Notes under the pieces: generated by a model
What the model was told of the DNA's origin: nothing
What the model saw: the letters and a program-made list of their open reading frames with translations, nothing else
The model's database searches: none
DNA from: JAUZPB01 sp037140715
GTDB lineage: Bacteria > Bacteroidota > Ignavibacteria > Ignavibacteriales > SURF-24
NCBI GenBank assembly: GCA_037140715.1
Contig: JBAXDX010000013.1
Coordinates: forward strand, 1-44,634
Reading direction: 5' to 3'
DNA length: 44,634 nt
Shown here: in pieces, positions 44,078 through 44,634 of the stretch
How the letters are laid out: the number at the start of each line of letters is the position of its first letter
Numbering within the stretch: position 1 is the stretch's first letter
Position numbers and translations under genes: made by a program

Positions 44078-44634
44078 TTATTTAATCAACATCATTTTGT
44101 TAACTGAGGTGAAATCACCTGACTGTAACTTGTAGAAGTAAATACCGCTTGAAAGATGCGAAGCATCAAACTGTACGTGGTATGTACCGGCTGTCTGATA
44201 CTGGTTAACCAATACAGCTACTTCTTTCCCGATAACATCAAATATCTTTAAGCTTACAATCCCTGACTTTGCTATTGAATACTTAATATTTGTTGTTGGA
44301 TTAAACGGATTCGGATAGTTCTGTGATACCGAATAACTGCTTACAGAAGCGCTATTTTCTTTTTCTACATCTAATAACTTTGTACCAATCCAGGTATATG
44401 ACCATCTTGAAACATCTTCCCAGGACTTATCCTTATTTTCAGGCGAGTAGCATAAAATTCCTTCTCTGGTTTTACCATTGTCGTTATCGTTGATTGCGAA
44501 ATCGACTGGAATTCTCATGCCGTCAGCCGGAACAAATAAATTGTCCGGTAAACCTGTAAATACGGCATCACGTTTGGTAGCGATATCCTGCAATGGTATC
44601 TTTGCTTCAATTGTATAACCGCCTGAGAGTTTTT
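44078..44634 (-). CDS. T9SS-exported protein with CBM9-like domain, 5' end outside window
   Basis: The frame is open to the end of the window, so only the last 185 or so residues are seen. They begin KLSGGYTIEAKIPLQDIAT and continue RIPVDFAINDNDNGKTREGI and WIGTK, which is the C-terminal half of a family 9 carbohydrate-binding-like domain, often fused to xylanases and other polysaccharidases. A short linker leads to a T9SS type A sorting domain nearly the same as that at 41209-41470. What precedes the domain, possibly an enzyme, cannot be seen. Confidence 0.8.
   Translation of the reverse strand, partial: KLSGGYTIEAKIPLQDIATKRDAVFTGLPDNLFVPADGMRIPVDFAINDNDNGKTREGILCYSPENKDKSWEDVSRWSYTWIGTKLLDVEKENSASVSSYSVSQNYPNPFNPTTNIKYSIAKSGIVSLKIFDVIGKEVAVLVNQYQTAGTYHVQFDASHLSSGIYFYKLQSGDFTSVNKMMLIK

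Noticed and set aside
1..44634. tRNA and rRNA genes
   Set aside because: No cloverleaf or rRNA-like sequence was seen by eye in the gaps; a tRNA scan would settle it.

Overview
The window suggests a free-living, cellulose- or plant-polymer-degrading bacterium of the FCB group, most likely Ignavibacteria-like. The main clue is that five secreted proteins end in a type IX secretion (T9SS) type A sorting domain with the motif NYPNPFNP and a C-terminal -K(L/M)xLLK or -KMMLIK. A PorV/PorQ-like outer-membrane protein and a TonB-dependent receptor are also present. Intergenic DNA is AT-rich and full of dispersed palindromes. No rRNA, tRNA, integrase, transposase or CRISPR array was recognised. The taxonomic placement is inference.

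Layout. (1) 82-10676, plus strand: a three-gene exoprotein block. It holds a modular family 9 glycoside hydrolase, a PEGA-repeat surface or periplasmic protein, and a very long protein with seven FN3 repeats. The two large proteins share a 1.5-kb 3' module. (2) 10955-11674, minus strand: a decayed patch with a KilA-N pseudogene that has lost its middle and a VapB-type antitoxin relic. (3) 11954-13282, minus: a 66-residue soluble protein followed by a Cache-HAMP receptor with no output domain. (4) 13637-16072, minus: an overlapping cluster of DUF2721 membrane protein, leucyl/phenylalanyl-tRNA-protein transferase (aat) and an M23-SH3 lipoprotein. (5) 16184-22085, minus: the pyruvate dehydrogenase genes in the order E1 (aceE), E2 (aceF), E3 (lpd), with palindromic elements between the cistrons. 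(6) 22688-26092, minus: mfd, separated from E1 by a hairpin element and a four-fold 41-bp tandem repeat. (7) 26341-31820, plus: two adjacent REC-PAS-histidine kinases with almost the same receiver but different kinase classes. (8) 31937-41052, minus: TonB-dependent receptor, a large T9SS-type surface protein and a PorV-like barrel, spaced 9 and 15 bp apart, then a second family 9 glycoside hydrolase. (9) 41209-44634, minus: a T9SS protein with three copies of an unrecognised carbohydrate-binding-like domain, and the 3' end of a CBM9-like T9SS protein cut by the window edge.

How it fits together (inference). The two family 9 enzymes, the FN3 and carbohydrate-binding-like proteins and the receptor-surface protein-PorV trio look like a T9SS-dependent surface system for polysaccharide attack and uptake. 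It has no recognisable SusD. The exoproteins are mosaics: N-terminal domains, Ig/FN3 linkers and C-terminal modules have been copied between genes, sometimes together with terminators. The most unusual non-coding signals are a family of multi-hairpin elements (one, with a perfect 32-bp inverted repeat, lies inside the pdh gene cluster), a second family of GAGTATGATTAC palindromes, and the 41-bp tandem repeats.
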